From an uncultured Verrucomicrobiota bacterium (GTDB lineage: Bacteria; Verrucomicrobiota; Kiritimatiellia; RFP12; UBA1067): a DNA stretch of 5,889 bases. Each line of letters begins with the position of its first letter. Position 1 is the first letter of the stretch. The position numbers and the translations under genes are program-made. The stretch lies in assembly GCA_946615275.1 (NCBI GenBank), contig CAMOHV010000094.1:1-5889 (forward strand). Reading direction: 5' to 3'. The notes below the pieces were generated by a model that ran no database searches, was not told the origin of the DNA, and was given only the letters and a program-made list of their open reading frames with translations. Below, piece after piece: positions 1-5,436 of this stretch.

Positions 1-1
1 C

Positions 2-643
2 GGCAAGAAGCTCACCGAGTTCGAGGGCGAGGCCCTCGGCCTCGACATCATGAAGAAGCTCAACGAGTACACCGCCAAGTGGAAGAAGGAGACGAACATC
101 GACTTCTCCATCTACGGCACGCCGCTCGAGTCCACCACCTACCGCTTCGCGAAGTGCCTGCAGGAGCGCTTCGGCATCGTGAAGGGCGTGACGGACAAGA
201 ACTACATCACGAACTCCTACCACGTGCACGTGACCGAGCCGATCGACGCGTTCGACAAGCTCGCCCTGGAGGCGAAGTTCCAGAAGCTCTCGCCCGGAGG
301 CGCCATCTCCTACGTGGAGGTGCCCGACATGCAGAGCAACATCAAGGCGGTGCTCTCCATCATGGAGTTCATCTACGACCACATCATGTACGCCGAGCTG
401 AACACCAAGAGCGACTACTGCCAGGTGTGCGGCTTCGACGGCGAGATACAGGTGGTGAAGGACGACCACGGCAAGCTGATCTGGAAGTGCCCCAAGTGCG
501 GCAACACCGACCAGAACAAGATGAACGTGGCGCGCCGCACCTGCGGCTACATCGGCTCCCAGTACTGGAACCAGGGCCGCACGCAGGAGATCAAGGAGCG
601 CGTGCTGCACGTCTCCCAGACCATGTGCCGCGAGTGCTGCTGA
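2..643 (+). CDS. nrdD: Anaerobic ribonucleoside-triphosphate reductase, large subunit (class III), C-terminal part
   Basis: This protein reduces ribonucleoside triphosphates to dNTPs under anoxia using a glycyl radical. Only the last 213 residues are here; the start lies left of the window. Visible family blocks are YGTPLESTTYRF (from fragment residue 38), the ITNSYHV and SPGGAISYVEVP segments, and YAELNTKSDYC. The C-terminal zinc site is made of two CxxC pairs (CQVC at residues 140-143, CPKC at 163-166). The glycyl-radical loop reads RRTCGYIG, with the radical glycine most likely Gly182 (codon 545-547). The sequence looks most like NrdD of Gram-positive anaerobes. After the usual end near RVLHV there is a short tail ending MCRECC, three cysteines in the last five residues. 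The activase gene follows two bases after the stop, so the two are surely co-expressed. Identification is firm; the role of the cysteine tail is unknown. Confidence 0.97.
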   Translation, partial: GKKLTEFEGEALGLDIMKKLNEYTAKWKKETNIDFSIYGTPLESTTYRFAKCLQERFGIVKGVTDKNYITNSYHVHVTEPIDAFDKLALEAKFQKLSPGGAISYVEVPDMQSNIKAVLSIMEFIYDHIMYAELNTKSDYCQVCGFDGEIQVVKDDHGKLIWKCPKCGNTDQNKMNVARRTCGYIGSQYWNQGRTQEIKERVLHVSQTMCRECC

Positions 644-645
644 CC

Positions 646-1167
646 GTGAACTACTGCGAGATACTGAAGAGCGACATCGCGAACGGCGAAGGCGTCCGCG
701 TGTCGCTCTTCGTTGCCGGCTGCACGCACCACTGCAAGGGATGCTTCAACCCGCAGACATGGCCGTTCGAGGCCGGCCGGCCGTTCACGCGCGAGGTGGA
801 GGACATGATCCTCGATGAGCTCGCCAAGCCCTGGACGGACGGCCTGACGCTGCTCGGCGGCGAGCCCATGGAGCCAGCGAACCAGCGCGCTCTTCTGCCG
901 TTCCTGAGGCGCGTCAAGGCTGAGACGCCCGGAAAGACGATCTGGTGCTATACAGGATGCGTGGTGGAGCAGGACTTCATCCCAGGCGCCAAGGGCGCGC
1001 ACTACTGGCGCACCGAGGCGACGGCCGAGATACTGGGCATGATAGACGTGCTTGTGGACGGGCCGTTCGTGGAGGAGCTGAAGGACATCACGCTTCGCTT
1101 CCGCGGCTCGTCCAACCAGCGCATCCTGGACCGCGCCGCCATTGCGCGCATCATCCACGGTGCCTGA
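646..1167 (+). CDS. nrdG: Anaerobic ribonucleoside-triphosphate reductase-activating protein (radical SAM)
   Basis: This is the NrdD activase: it binds a [4Fe-4S] cluster and S-adenosylmethionine and abstracts hydrogen from the NrdD glycine. The product is 173 residues, slightly longer than the E. coli protein (about 154). The cluster motif CTHHCKGC gives Cys26, Cys30 and Cys33, the same positions as in E. coli NrdG, which supports the GTG start at 646 (N-terminus MNYCEIL, like MNY in E. coli). The SAM-binding GGE is at residues 71-73, followed by LVDGPF (136-141) and the C-terminal FRGSSNQ (152-158) typical of the family. The extra length lies around residues 105-125. There is no clear Shine-Dalgarno sequence: the start is two bases past the nrdD stop, so translation is probably by reinitiation. 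Alternative starts are GTG 634 or CTG 640, which would overlap nrdD; the frame is open further upstream but only as a shadow of nrdD. Confidence 0.96.
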   Translation: MNYCEILKSDIANGEGVRVSLFVAGCTHHCKGCFNPQTWPFEAGRPFTREVEDMILDELAKPWTDGLTLLGGEPMEPANQRALLPFLRRVKAETPGKTIWCYTGCVVEQDFIPGAKGAHYWRTEATAEILGMIDVLVDGPFVEELKDITLRFRGSSNQRILDRAAIARIIHGA

Positions 1168-1193
1168 GACAAGTGTAATTCGTAGTAGGTTGT

Positions 1194-1221
1194 GTGCCTA
1201 GTGCTTGGTGCCTAGTGCCTG
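1194..1221. repeat. Tandem heptamer repeat, four units
   Basis: Four consecutive 7-base units read GTGCCTA, GTGCTTG, GTGCCTA and GTGCCTG (consensus GTGCYTR). Viewed as two 14-base units, 13 of 14 positions match. The array starts 26 bases after the nrdG stop and ends one base before a hairpin. It is non-coding as far as I can see. Heptamer arrays of this kind suggest slipped-strand expansion or an intergenic repeat family; its function is unknown. Confidence 0.8.
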
Positions 1222-1222
1222 T

Positions 1223-1255
1223 TGATGAATGTCCGCAAATCGTGGACATTCATCA
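1223..1255. repeat. Long inverted repeat / hairpin downstream of nrdG
   Basis: TGATGAATGTCC (1223-1234) is followed by its exact reverse complement GGACATTCATCA (1244-1255), a perfect 12-bp stem. The stem can be extended inward by a G-T pair (1235/1243) and a C-G pair (1236/1242), leaving a 5-base AAATC loop. It lies about 55 bases after the nrdG stop. No T-run follows on either strand, so it is not a classical intrinsic terminator. It could protect the nrd transcript 3' end, be a palindromic intergenic repeat, or serve as a dyad operator for the promoter about 60 bases further on. Confidence 0.8.
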
Positions 1256-1315
1256 TCATGGATGTGCAATTGACAAGTAGTTGACTGCCCCCATGCCTTC
1301 CATGCTTCTTCGTGG

Positions 1316-1344
1316 TTGTAGGATCGGCTTGAATGTGCTATAAT
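1316..1344 (+). promoter_or_regulatory. Extended -10 promoter upstream of the small ORF and the phosphatase-glycosidase gene
   Basis: A perfect TATAAT (1339-1344) is preceded by TGC (1336-1338), forming an extended -10. Seventeen bases upstream is a weak -35, TTGTAG (1316-1321), matching only the TTG of the consensus; extended -10 promoters tolerate this. Transcription would start near 1351, giving a leader of about 20 bases for the 1371 ORF and about 160 for the gene at 1513. The block 1324-1346 is nearly identical to that at 4724-4746 upstream of purN, which raises confidence that it is a real sigma-70-type promoter. Confidence 0.8.
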
Positions 1345-1370
1345 TCGCAAAAACGGAAAGGAAGTAAGGT

Positions 1371-1502
1371 GTGAAAAAGAGCCTTTGCATGAAGAAATGG
1401 ATTCCCTCGATGTCGGTGCTGGTGGCGGGCCTCAGCCTCTCCGCATTCTGCGACATCAAGCTGCCGTCGCCGGACAGAGCCGCTAAGCCACTTGCCGCAT
1501 GA
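1371..1502 (+). CDS. 43-residue signal-peptide-like ORF, possible 5' remnant of a lost paralogue
   Basis: I do not recognise this as a named gene. A GTG start (1371) lies at good distance from a GAAAGGAAG ribosome site (1356-1364) and follows the promoter at 1316-1344. The product begins MKKSLCMKKW, continues with a hydrophobic stretch (roughly residues 14-27) ending SAFC, then a tail DIKLPSPDRAAKPLAA, and stops at 1500-1502. An alternative start is ATG 1389 (MKKW...), which lacks a ribosome site. The region SAFCDIKLPSP lines up with SAFAEIEMLSP at the cleavage site of the next gene's product, and the same 9-base GAAAGGAAG precedes both starts. This suggests the beginning of a paralogous secreted-protein gene whose body was deleted, or a short expressed leader peptide. 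It ends 10 bases before the next start, so translational coupling is possible. A non-translated chance ORF cannot be excluded. Confidence 0.5.
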   Translation: MKKSLCMKKWIPSMSVLVAGLSLSAFCDIKLPSPDRAAKPLAA

Positions 1503-1509
1503 AAGGAAG
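1501..1509 (+). promoter_or_regulatory. Ribosome binding site deciding the start of the large secreted gene
   Basis: GAAAGGAAG lies three bases before ATG 1513, placing AGGA five bases upstream of the start. It selects ATG 1513 over an in-frame TTG at 1492, which would add seven charged residues before the signal peptide. The first two bases overlap the stop codon of the 43-codon ORF. Confidence 0.75.
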
Positions 1510-1512
1510 ATA

Positions 1513-4500
1513 ATGAATAGACATTTCATCTGTTTTCTGTCCGCCGCCGTGGTCGCGGGCTCGGCGTTCGCGGAGATAGAGATGCTTTCGCCGGTCCCGG
1601 GCTCGGTCGTGACGCAGCTCGGCAAGGCGCAGGCGAAGTTCGTTGACGAGTCGATGTCCGTGCGTGAAAAGTACTTCGACGACGGGCCGAACGCAGAGGC
1701 GTTGAAGAAGGACGGATACCGGCCGAAGCCGATAGCCTTCCACTGGAAGGGCGGCAAGGCGCCGTACAAGGTGGTGGTGCGGCGCAAGAGCGACGGAAAG
1801 GTGTTCTACGAGGGCGTGGCGAAGGGGCATCATGCGTCGGTCGATTCGCTGGAGATCGCGAGGGAGTGGGAATGGACGGTGTCCGGCGGCGGCGAGTCCG
1901 CGACGGGCACGTTCTTCACGGAGGACCGCGCGCCGCGGCTCATCAACATAGAGGGCGTCCCGAACGCCCGTGACCTGGGCGGGCGCATCGGCCTCGACGG
2001 GCGGCGCATCCGGCAGGGGCTTCTCTTCCGCACGGCGGGGCTCAACGACAACGCGCCGCTCCAGTACTACACCATGGCGGAGGTGAAGCAGCTGGAGGCG
2101 GATGGCAAGCTCGCGTCCATGGGCGAAGTGGGGGCAAGCCTCTCCCGGCATCTGAAGCGCGGCGACGCCATCGCCGAGAAGACGATACGCCTTGTAAAGA
2201 AGAGCTGCTACGCGCCGGGCAAGGAGCGCCTCACCGCCGCCGAGCGCGCGCGCGTCCTGAAGCAGTACGGCTTCAAGACGGACATCGACCTGCGCGGCCC
2301 CAACGAAGTTTACGGCATGACGCAGTCTCCGCTGGGTCCGTCCGTCAAATGGGCCAACATCCAGCTTCTGGGCGGTTACGGCTCTTTCGCGCAGACCAAG
2401 TACAGCGAATGCAAAAAGAGCGTCTTCCGCATCCTCTTCGACCGCTCCGCCTATCCGATCGTGTTCCACTGCATAGGCGGCGCTGACCGAACCGGGACCA
2501 TCGCGTTCATGGTTGAGGCTCTCCTTGGGGTGGACGACGACAACCTCGCCATGGACTATCTCACGACCGGCTTCTGCGGCGGCGTCACCGATCAGCGCCA
2601 CAAGAGCTGGTTCGACGGCATGGCGAGGGCGCTCAAGTCCCTCCCCGGCGCCACGAACGCCGCCAAGATGAACAACCTTCTGCTAAAATGGGGATTCTCG
2701 CAGAAGGAGATAGACGACTTCCGCGAGTGGATGCTCGAGCCCGCCCCGCCCGCCGGGGCCGAGTTCCAGAACTACAACGTAATTCCGTTCTCGCCAGGAT
2801 CCGAGGCCCGCACGGCGGCGGAAGCCGTGGAGTACCGCGCCCGCACGGGATGCGACCTTGTGCTCTACTCTCTCACGCTCCACCCCGAGGGCAAGCCCGC
2901 GATGGAGAAGGTGGAGCGGTACGTGGAAAGCTATCGCGCACTGCGCAAGGCCCTTGAAGGGACGAACGTGCGCCTGGGCGTGCTGGTGCAGGCGATACTG
3001 GGCCATTGGCCGCGCGTGGACAAGGACATAGAGGACTGGACGCGCACCGTGGACATCAAGGGCCGGAAGGTCCGCTTCTGCCCCGACGACCCCGGCTTCG
3101 CAAAGTACATCACCGACACGTTCGTCCTCCTCGCCAAGGAGAAGCCTGCCTTCATCCTCACCGACGACGACGTGCGCGCCTACTCCCACGACGCAGAGTG
3201 CTTCTGCCCCCGCCACGTTGCGGAGTTCAACAGCCGCCGTGGGACGAACTACACCGAGAAGGAGCTGCGCGAGAAGGTCTCCGCCGCCGCGAAGACCGAT
3301 CCCGACTACATGACGTTCCTGGCGGTCCAGCGCGACATGATGAACCGTCTCGCCGCCCGTTTCCGCGCGGCTATAGACTCGGTGGACCCGACGATCCCCG
3401 CCGGCATCTGCGTGGCGGGCGAGGAGACGTTCCTGGTGCCGCCGATGGCCCGCGCCATCGCCGCCAAGGGCCAGCGCCCCGTGATGCGCGTGGGGACTGG
3501 ATGCTACAACGAACGGTTCTCAACGCATCTGCCATCCAACATCTTCCGCACCATGGGATTCGCGGAATACTACCGCGGCTGGGGAATCGACATCCTGGAC
3601 GAGGCGGACACATGCCCGCAGAACCTCTGGAGCAAATCGGCCCGATCGTTCTTCACGCACCTCGCAGCAGCCGCGTTCCTCGGCTACCGCGGCGCGAAGA
3701 TCTGGTATGTGAACGGGCACAGGGGGGACTGGCCGGTGACGCGCTCCTACACGGACGTTCTGGCCGCGCAGAGGGGCGTGCTGGACACGCTAGTGCGCGA
3801 GTCGACCGCGCCGTCGTACGGCGTGGCGGTGCCGTGCTTCACGAACTTCCCGGCGTGGCACCTCGCGAAGAACCACAACGAGATGTTCATGGCGCCCGGC
3901 ACCTTCGCGGAGAGGGTCCTTCTGCCGTACGGCATCCCTTTCCGCGCGGAGAGGGACTTCTCGCGCGACGGCGTGTACGTCGTCTCGCGCAAGGCGGAGG
4001 TGGCGCGCTTCACGGACGCGGAGCTTGACCAGGTGTTCTCGCACAAGGTGCTTGTCACGGCCGAGGCCGCGCTCGCCCTCACGGCCCGCGGCAGGTCCGA
4101 CCTCATCGGCCTTTCCGCCTCTGCGAAGGAGTTCCGGTTCAACGGCGAGCGCGAAGTTGCCGGCGGCGCAAGCTACGTGTACGCCCCGATGGACCATGCG
4201 TCGTTCTTCTCCGACCTGGCGCCAGGCGCGGAGAAGCTCACCGTGCTTGGATTCTCGCCCTACAGGGGCTCGCCGGTCTTCGAGGAGGCCGCGCCGGGGG
4301 CAGTTCTGTTCAAGAACGCGCTGGGCGGCACGGTGGCGACGTGCGCGTATCACGGGGGGATGTACGTGCTCCACCAGTTCTCCGAAGGGCGCAAGAGATT
4401 CGTGGTGTCGCTTCTGGACAGGCTCATGGGCGGGCAGGTCAGGTATGTGTGCGGCAACGACCAGGACGTGCTGGTGCTGGCGCGGGAGGGGAAGGACGGC

Positions 4501-4701
4501 AGGGGCGTGGTCCTGGCGGTGAACCTCAACTCCGAGCCGATAGAGACGCTGCGCTTCCGCGCGCCCGGCGCGGCGTCGGCCGAGGTGATGTCGCCCGGCG
4601 GCGTGTGGAGGCCGGTGCGGGCGCACAGTTCCGGCGAATGGCTTGAGCTTGACGAGGCGCTAGGGTTCTACGAGGCCAAGGCGTTCCGCTTCGCGCGTTG
4701 A
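1513..4701 (+). CDS. Secreted fusion protein: tyrosine phosphatase (Y_phosphatase3 type) plus glycoside-hydrolase-like TIM barrel
   Basis: The 1062-residue product opens with a Sec signal peptide (MNRHFICF, hydrophobic core, likely cleavage after AFA at residue 20), so it acts outside the cytoplasm. Residues 21 to about 140 look like a small beta-rich domain. Residues about 141-409 form a dual-specificity/tyrosine phosphatase-like domain: NARDLGG (151-157), GLLFRTAGL (169-177), DIDLRG (257-262) and the P-loop HCIGGADRTG with Cys320 and Arg326, so the CX5R nucleophile loop is intact. About 80 residues separate FRTAGL from DIDLRG, longer than usual. A Pro/Ala linker (410-416) leads to a glycosidase-like half: a TIM-barrel-type region with acidic clusters DDD (551-553), GEE (636-638) and DEAD (696-699), a CFCPRH motif (563-568) recalling the GH42 zinc cluster, a region near 820-866 resembling the GH42 trimerisation/GATase-like fold, and a C-terminal beta-sandwich (about 990-1062). 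Substrates are unknown; the glycosidase assignment is inferred from motifs and overall pattern, and activity is not shown. No frameshift or stop interrupts the junction. Confidence 0.8.
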   Translation: MNRHFICFLSAAVVAGSAFAEIEMLSPVPGSVVTQLGKAQAKFVDESMSVREKYFDDGPNAEALKKDGYRPKPIAFHWKGGKAPYKVVVRRKSDGKVFYEGVAKGHHASVDSLEIAREWEWTVSGGGESATGTFFTEDRAPRLINIEGVPNARDLGGRIGLDGRRIRQGLLFRTAGLNDNAPLQYYTMAEVKQLEADGKLASMGEVGASLSRHLKRGDAIAEKTIRLVKKSCYAPGKERLTAAERARVLKQYGFKTDIDLRGPNEVYGMTQSPLGPSVKWANIQLLGGYGSFAQTKYSECKKSVFRILFDRSAYPIVFHCIGGADRTGTIAFMVEALLGVDDDNLAMDYLTTGFCGGVTDQRHKSWFDGMARALKSLPGATNAAKMNNLLLKWGFSQKEIDDFREWMLEPAPPAGAEFQNYNVIPFSPGSEARTAAEAVEYRARTGCDLVLYSLTLHPEGKPAMEKVERYVESYRALRKALEGTNVRLGVLVQAILGHWPRVDKDIEDWTRTVDIKGRKVRFCPDDPGFAKYITDTFVLLAKEKPAFILTDDDVRAYSHDAECFCPRHVAEFNSRRGTNYTEKELREKVSAAAKTDPDYMTFLAVQRDMMNRLAARFRAAIDSVDPTIPAGICVAGEETFLVPPMARAIAAKGQRPVMRVGTGCYNERFSTHLPSNIFRTMGFAEYYRGWGIDILDEADTCPQNLWSKSARSFFTHLAAAAFLGYRGAKIWYVNGHRGDWPVTRSYTDVLAAQRGVLDTLVRESTAPSYGVAVPCFTNFPAWHLAKNHNEMFMAPGTFAERVLLPYGIPFRAERDFSRDGVYVVSRKAEVARFTDAELDQVFSHKVLVTAEAALALTARGRSDLIGLSASAKEFRFNGEREVAGGASYVYAPMDHASFFSDLAPGAEKLTVLGFSPYRGSPVFEEAAPGAVLFKNALGGTVATCAYHGGMYVLHQFSEGRKRFVVSLLDRLMGGQVRYVCGNDQDVLVLAREGKDGRGVVLAVNLNSEPIETLRFRAPGAASAEVMSPGGVWRPVRAHSSGEWLELDEALGFYEAKAFRFAR

Positions 4702-4714
4702 CGATAATTTGTCC

Positions 4715-4744
4715 TTTCCCATTTCGGCCGGAATATGCTATAAT
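4715..4744 (+). promoter_or_regulatory. Extended -10 promoter of purN
   Basis: TATAAT (4739-4744) preceded by TGC (4736-4738) gives an extended -10. No good -35 is visible; the nearest candidate is TTTCCC (4715-4720) at 18-base spacing. Transcription would start near 4751, right at the purN ribosome site, leaving a leader of about 22 bases. The promoter sits in the 71-base gap after the secreted fusion gene, which therefore need not be co-transcribed with purN. I see no terminator in this gap. Confidence 0.8.
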
Positions 4745-4754
4745 TCTCGTCTTT

Positions 4755-4759
4755 GGAGG
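4755..4759 (+). promoter_or_regulatory. Ribosome binding site of purN with long spacing
   Basis: GGAGG is a strong anti-Shine-Dalgarno match but lies 13 bases before ATG 4773, longer than the usual 5-9. No in-frame start codon falls in between, and the PurN family N-terminus fits ATG 4773, so the start stands. Confidence 0.6.
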
Positions 4760-4772
4760 AATAGAATCTAGT

Positions 4773-5399
4773 ATGGCCACGTTGAAATTGGGCGTTCTGG
4801 GCTCCGGCTCGGGATCGAACATGCAGTCCATAGTGGACGCCATAGAGGCCGGCACGCTGGACGCCGAGGTGCGTCTGGTGCTTGCCGACGTTCCGGACGC
4901 GAAGATACTCGACCGCGCCCACCGCCACAACATCCCCGCGCAATATCTCGACTGCGCCCCGTGGAAGACGAAGCTCGAAGGGCCCGCCGAGGACCGCTGC
5001 ATCCAGCTCCTGAAGGACGCCGGCTGCGACACTGTCGTCCTCGCCGGCTTCATGCGCATCGTGAAGCCCAAGCTCCTCGCCGCGTTCCCGATGCGCGTCC
5101 TCAACATCCACCCCGCCCTCCTGCCGGCCTTCCCCGGCGTCCACAGCTGGACGCAGGCGCTCGACTACGGATGCAAGGTGGCGGGCGTGACGGTCCATTT
5201 CGTCGACGCCGGCACGGACTCCGGCCCGATCATCGTGCAGAGGACGGTTCCGGTGATGGAGGACGACACACCCGAGACCCTGCACGCGCGCATCCAGGTG
5301 GAGGAGCACATCGCCTACCCGGAGGCTCTCAGGCTTCTCGCGGCAGGCCGGCTCAGGATCGAGGGCCGGAGAGTGAGGATTTCGCCGCCCGTGGCGTGA
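4773..5399 (+). CDS. purN: Phosphoribosylglycinamide formyltransferase
   Basis: PurN transfers a formyl group from 10-formyltetrahydrofolate to glycinamide ribonucleotide, the third step of de novo purine synthesis, in the cytoplasm. The product is 208 residues, the usual family length (E. coli 212). The N-terminal phosphate-binding loop reads GVLGSGSGSNMQSI (residues 7-20). VVLAGFMRI is the conserved strand before the active site, and NIHPALLPAFPG carries catalytic Asn111 and His113. DAGTDSGPI supplies Asp149. These match Asn106, His108 and Asp144 of E. coli. The end of the folate-site region (VEEHIAYPEAL) is also conserved. The gene has its own promoter and is followed after 37 bases by a cstA-family gene. 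No other purine gene is in view. The frame is open upstream to 4698, but that extension overlaps the preceding gene's end and crosses the promoter, so it is not used. Confidence 0.97.
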   Translation: MATLKLGVLGSGSGSNMQSIVDAIEAGTLDAEVRLVLADVPDAKILDRAHRHNIPAQYLDCAPWKTKLEGPAEDRCIQLLKDAGCDTVVLAGFMRIVKPKLLAAFPMRVLNIHPALLPAFPGVHSWTQALDYGCKVAGVTVHFVDAGTDSGPIIVQRTVPVMEDDTPETLHARIQVEEHIAYPEALRLLAAGRLRIEGRRVRISPPVA

Positions 5400-5419
5400 C
5401 GGGCGCGCCAGAGTTTTCC

Positions 5420-5427
5420 AAGGAGGT
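5420..5427 (+). promoter_or_regulatory. Strong ribosome binding site of the cstA-family gene
   Basis: AAGGAGGT is a full-length complement to the 3' end of 16S rRNA and sits nine bases before ATG 5437. It is the strongest ribosome site in the window and fixes the start of a gene that is otherwise incomplete. Confidence 0.85.
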
Positions 5428-5436
5428 TCAAACGAC

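Noticed and set aside
79..645. Long N-terminal extension of nrdG through the nrdD coding region
   Set aside because: The extension is Arg/His/Gly-rich low-complexity translation of a GC-rich gene in the wrong frame; nrdD in the other frame matches its family throughout, and the NrdG family begins at MNY.
1223..1265. Intrinsic (Rho-independent) terminator for nrdDG
   Set aside because: The stem is strong but the sequence after it has no T-run, and neither does the other strand.
1270..1298. TTGACA at 1270-1275 as the -35 of a promoter
   Set aside because: The hexamer is perfect, but no acceptable -10 lies 16-18 bases downstream (the place reads ATGCCT); the TATAAT at 1339 is much too far.
1389..1502. 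Lipoprotein signal in the 43-codon ORF (Cys after SAF)
   Set aside because: The residue before the cysteine is Phe, which does not fit a lipobox; a Sec type I cleavage is the better reading.
1492..1512. TTG 1492 as the start of the large secreted protein
   Set aside because: It would place MPHERKI before the signal peptide and lacks a ribosome site; ATG 1513 has AGGA at good spacing and gives a normal signal peptide.
1483..2601. Long antisense reading frame opposite the phosphatase domain
   Set aside because: Its codons are the complement of a GC-rich gene with clear phosphatase motifs; the product is rich in Arg, Ala, Leu and His with no recognisable motif.
3006..4028. 340-codon forward reading frame inside the large secreted gene
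   Set aside because: It is read in a different frame from a gene whose protein is continuous and sensible throughout; the product is Arg/Gly/Pro-rich shadow translation.
3790..4626. Long antisense reading frame opposite the glycosidase-like half
   Set aside because: Composition is typical of a shadow frame (Arg, His and Ala rich) and it has no recognisable domain.
4698..4772. Upstream extension of purN to 4698
   Set aside because: It would overlap the end of the preceding gene and be translated across the promoter; PurN homology begins at about ATG 4773, which has an upstream GGAGG.
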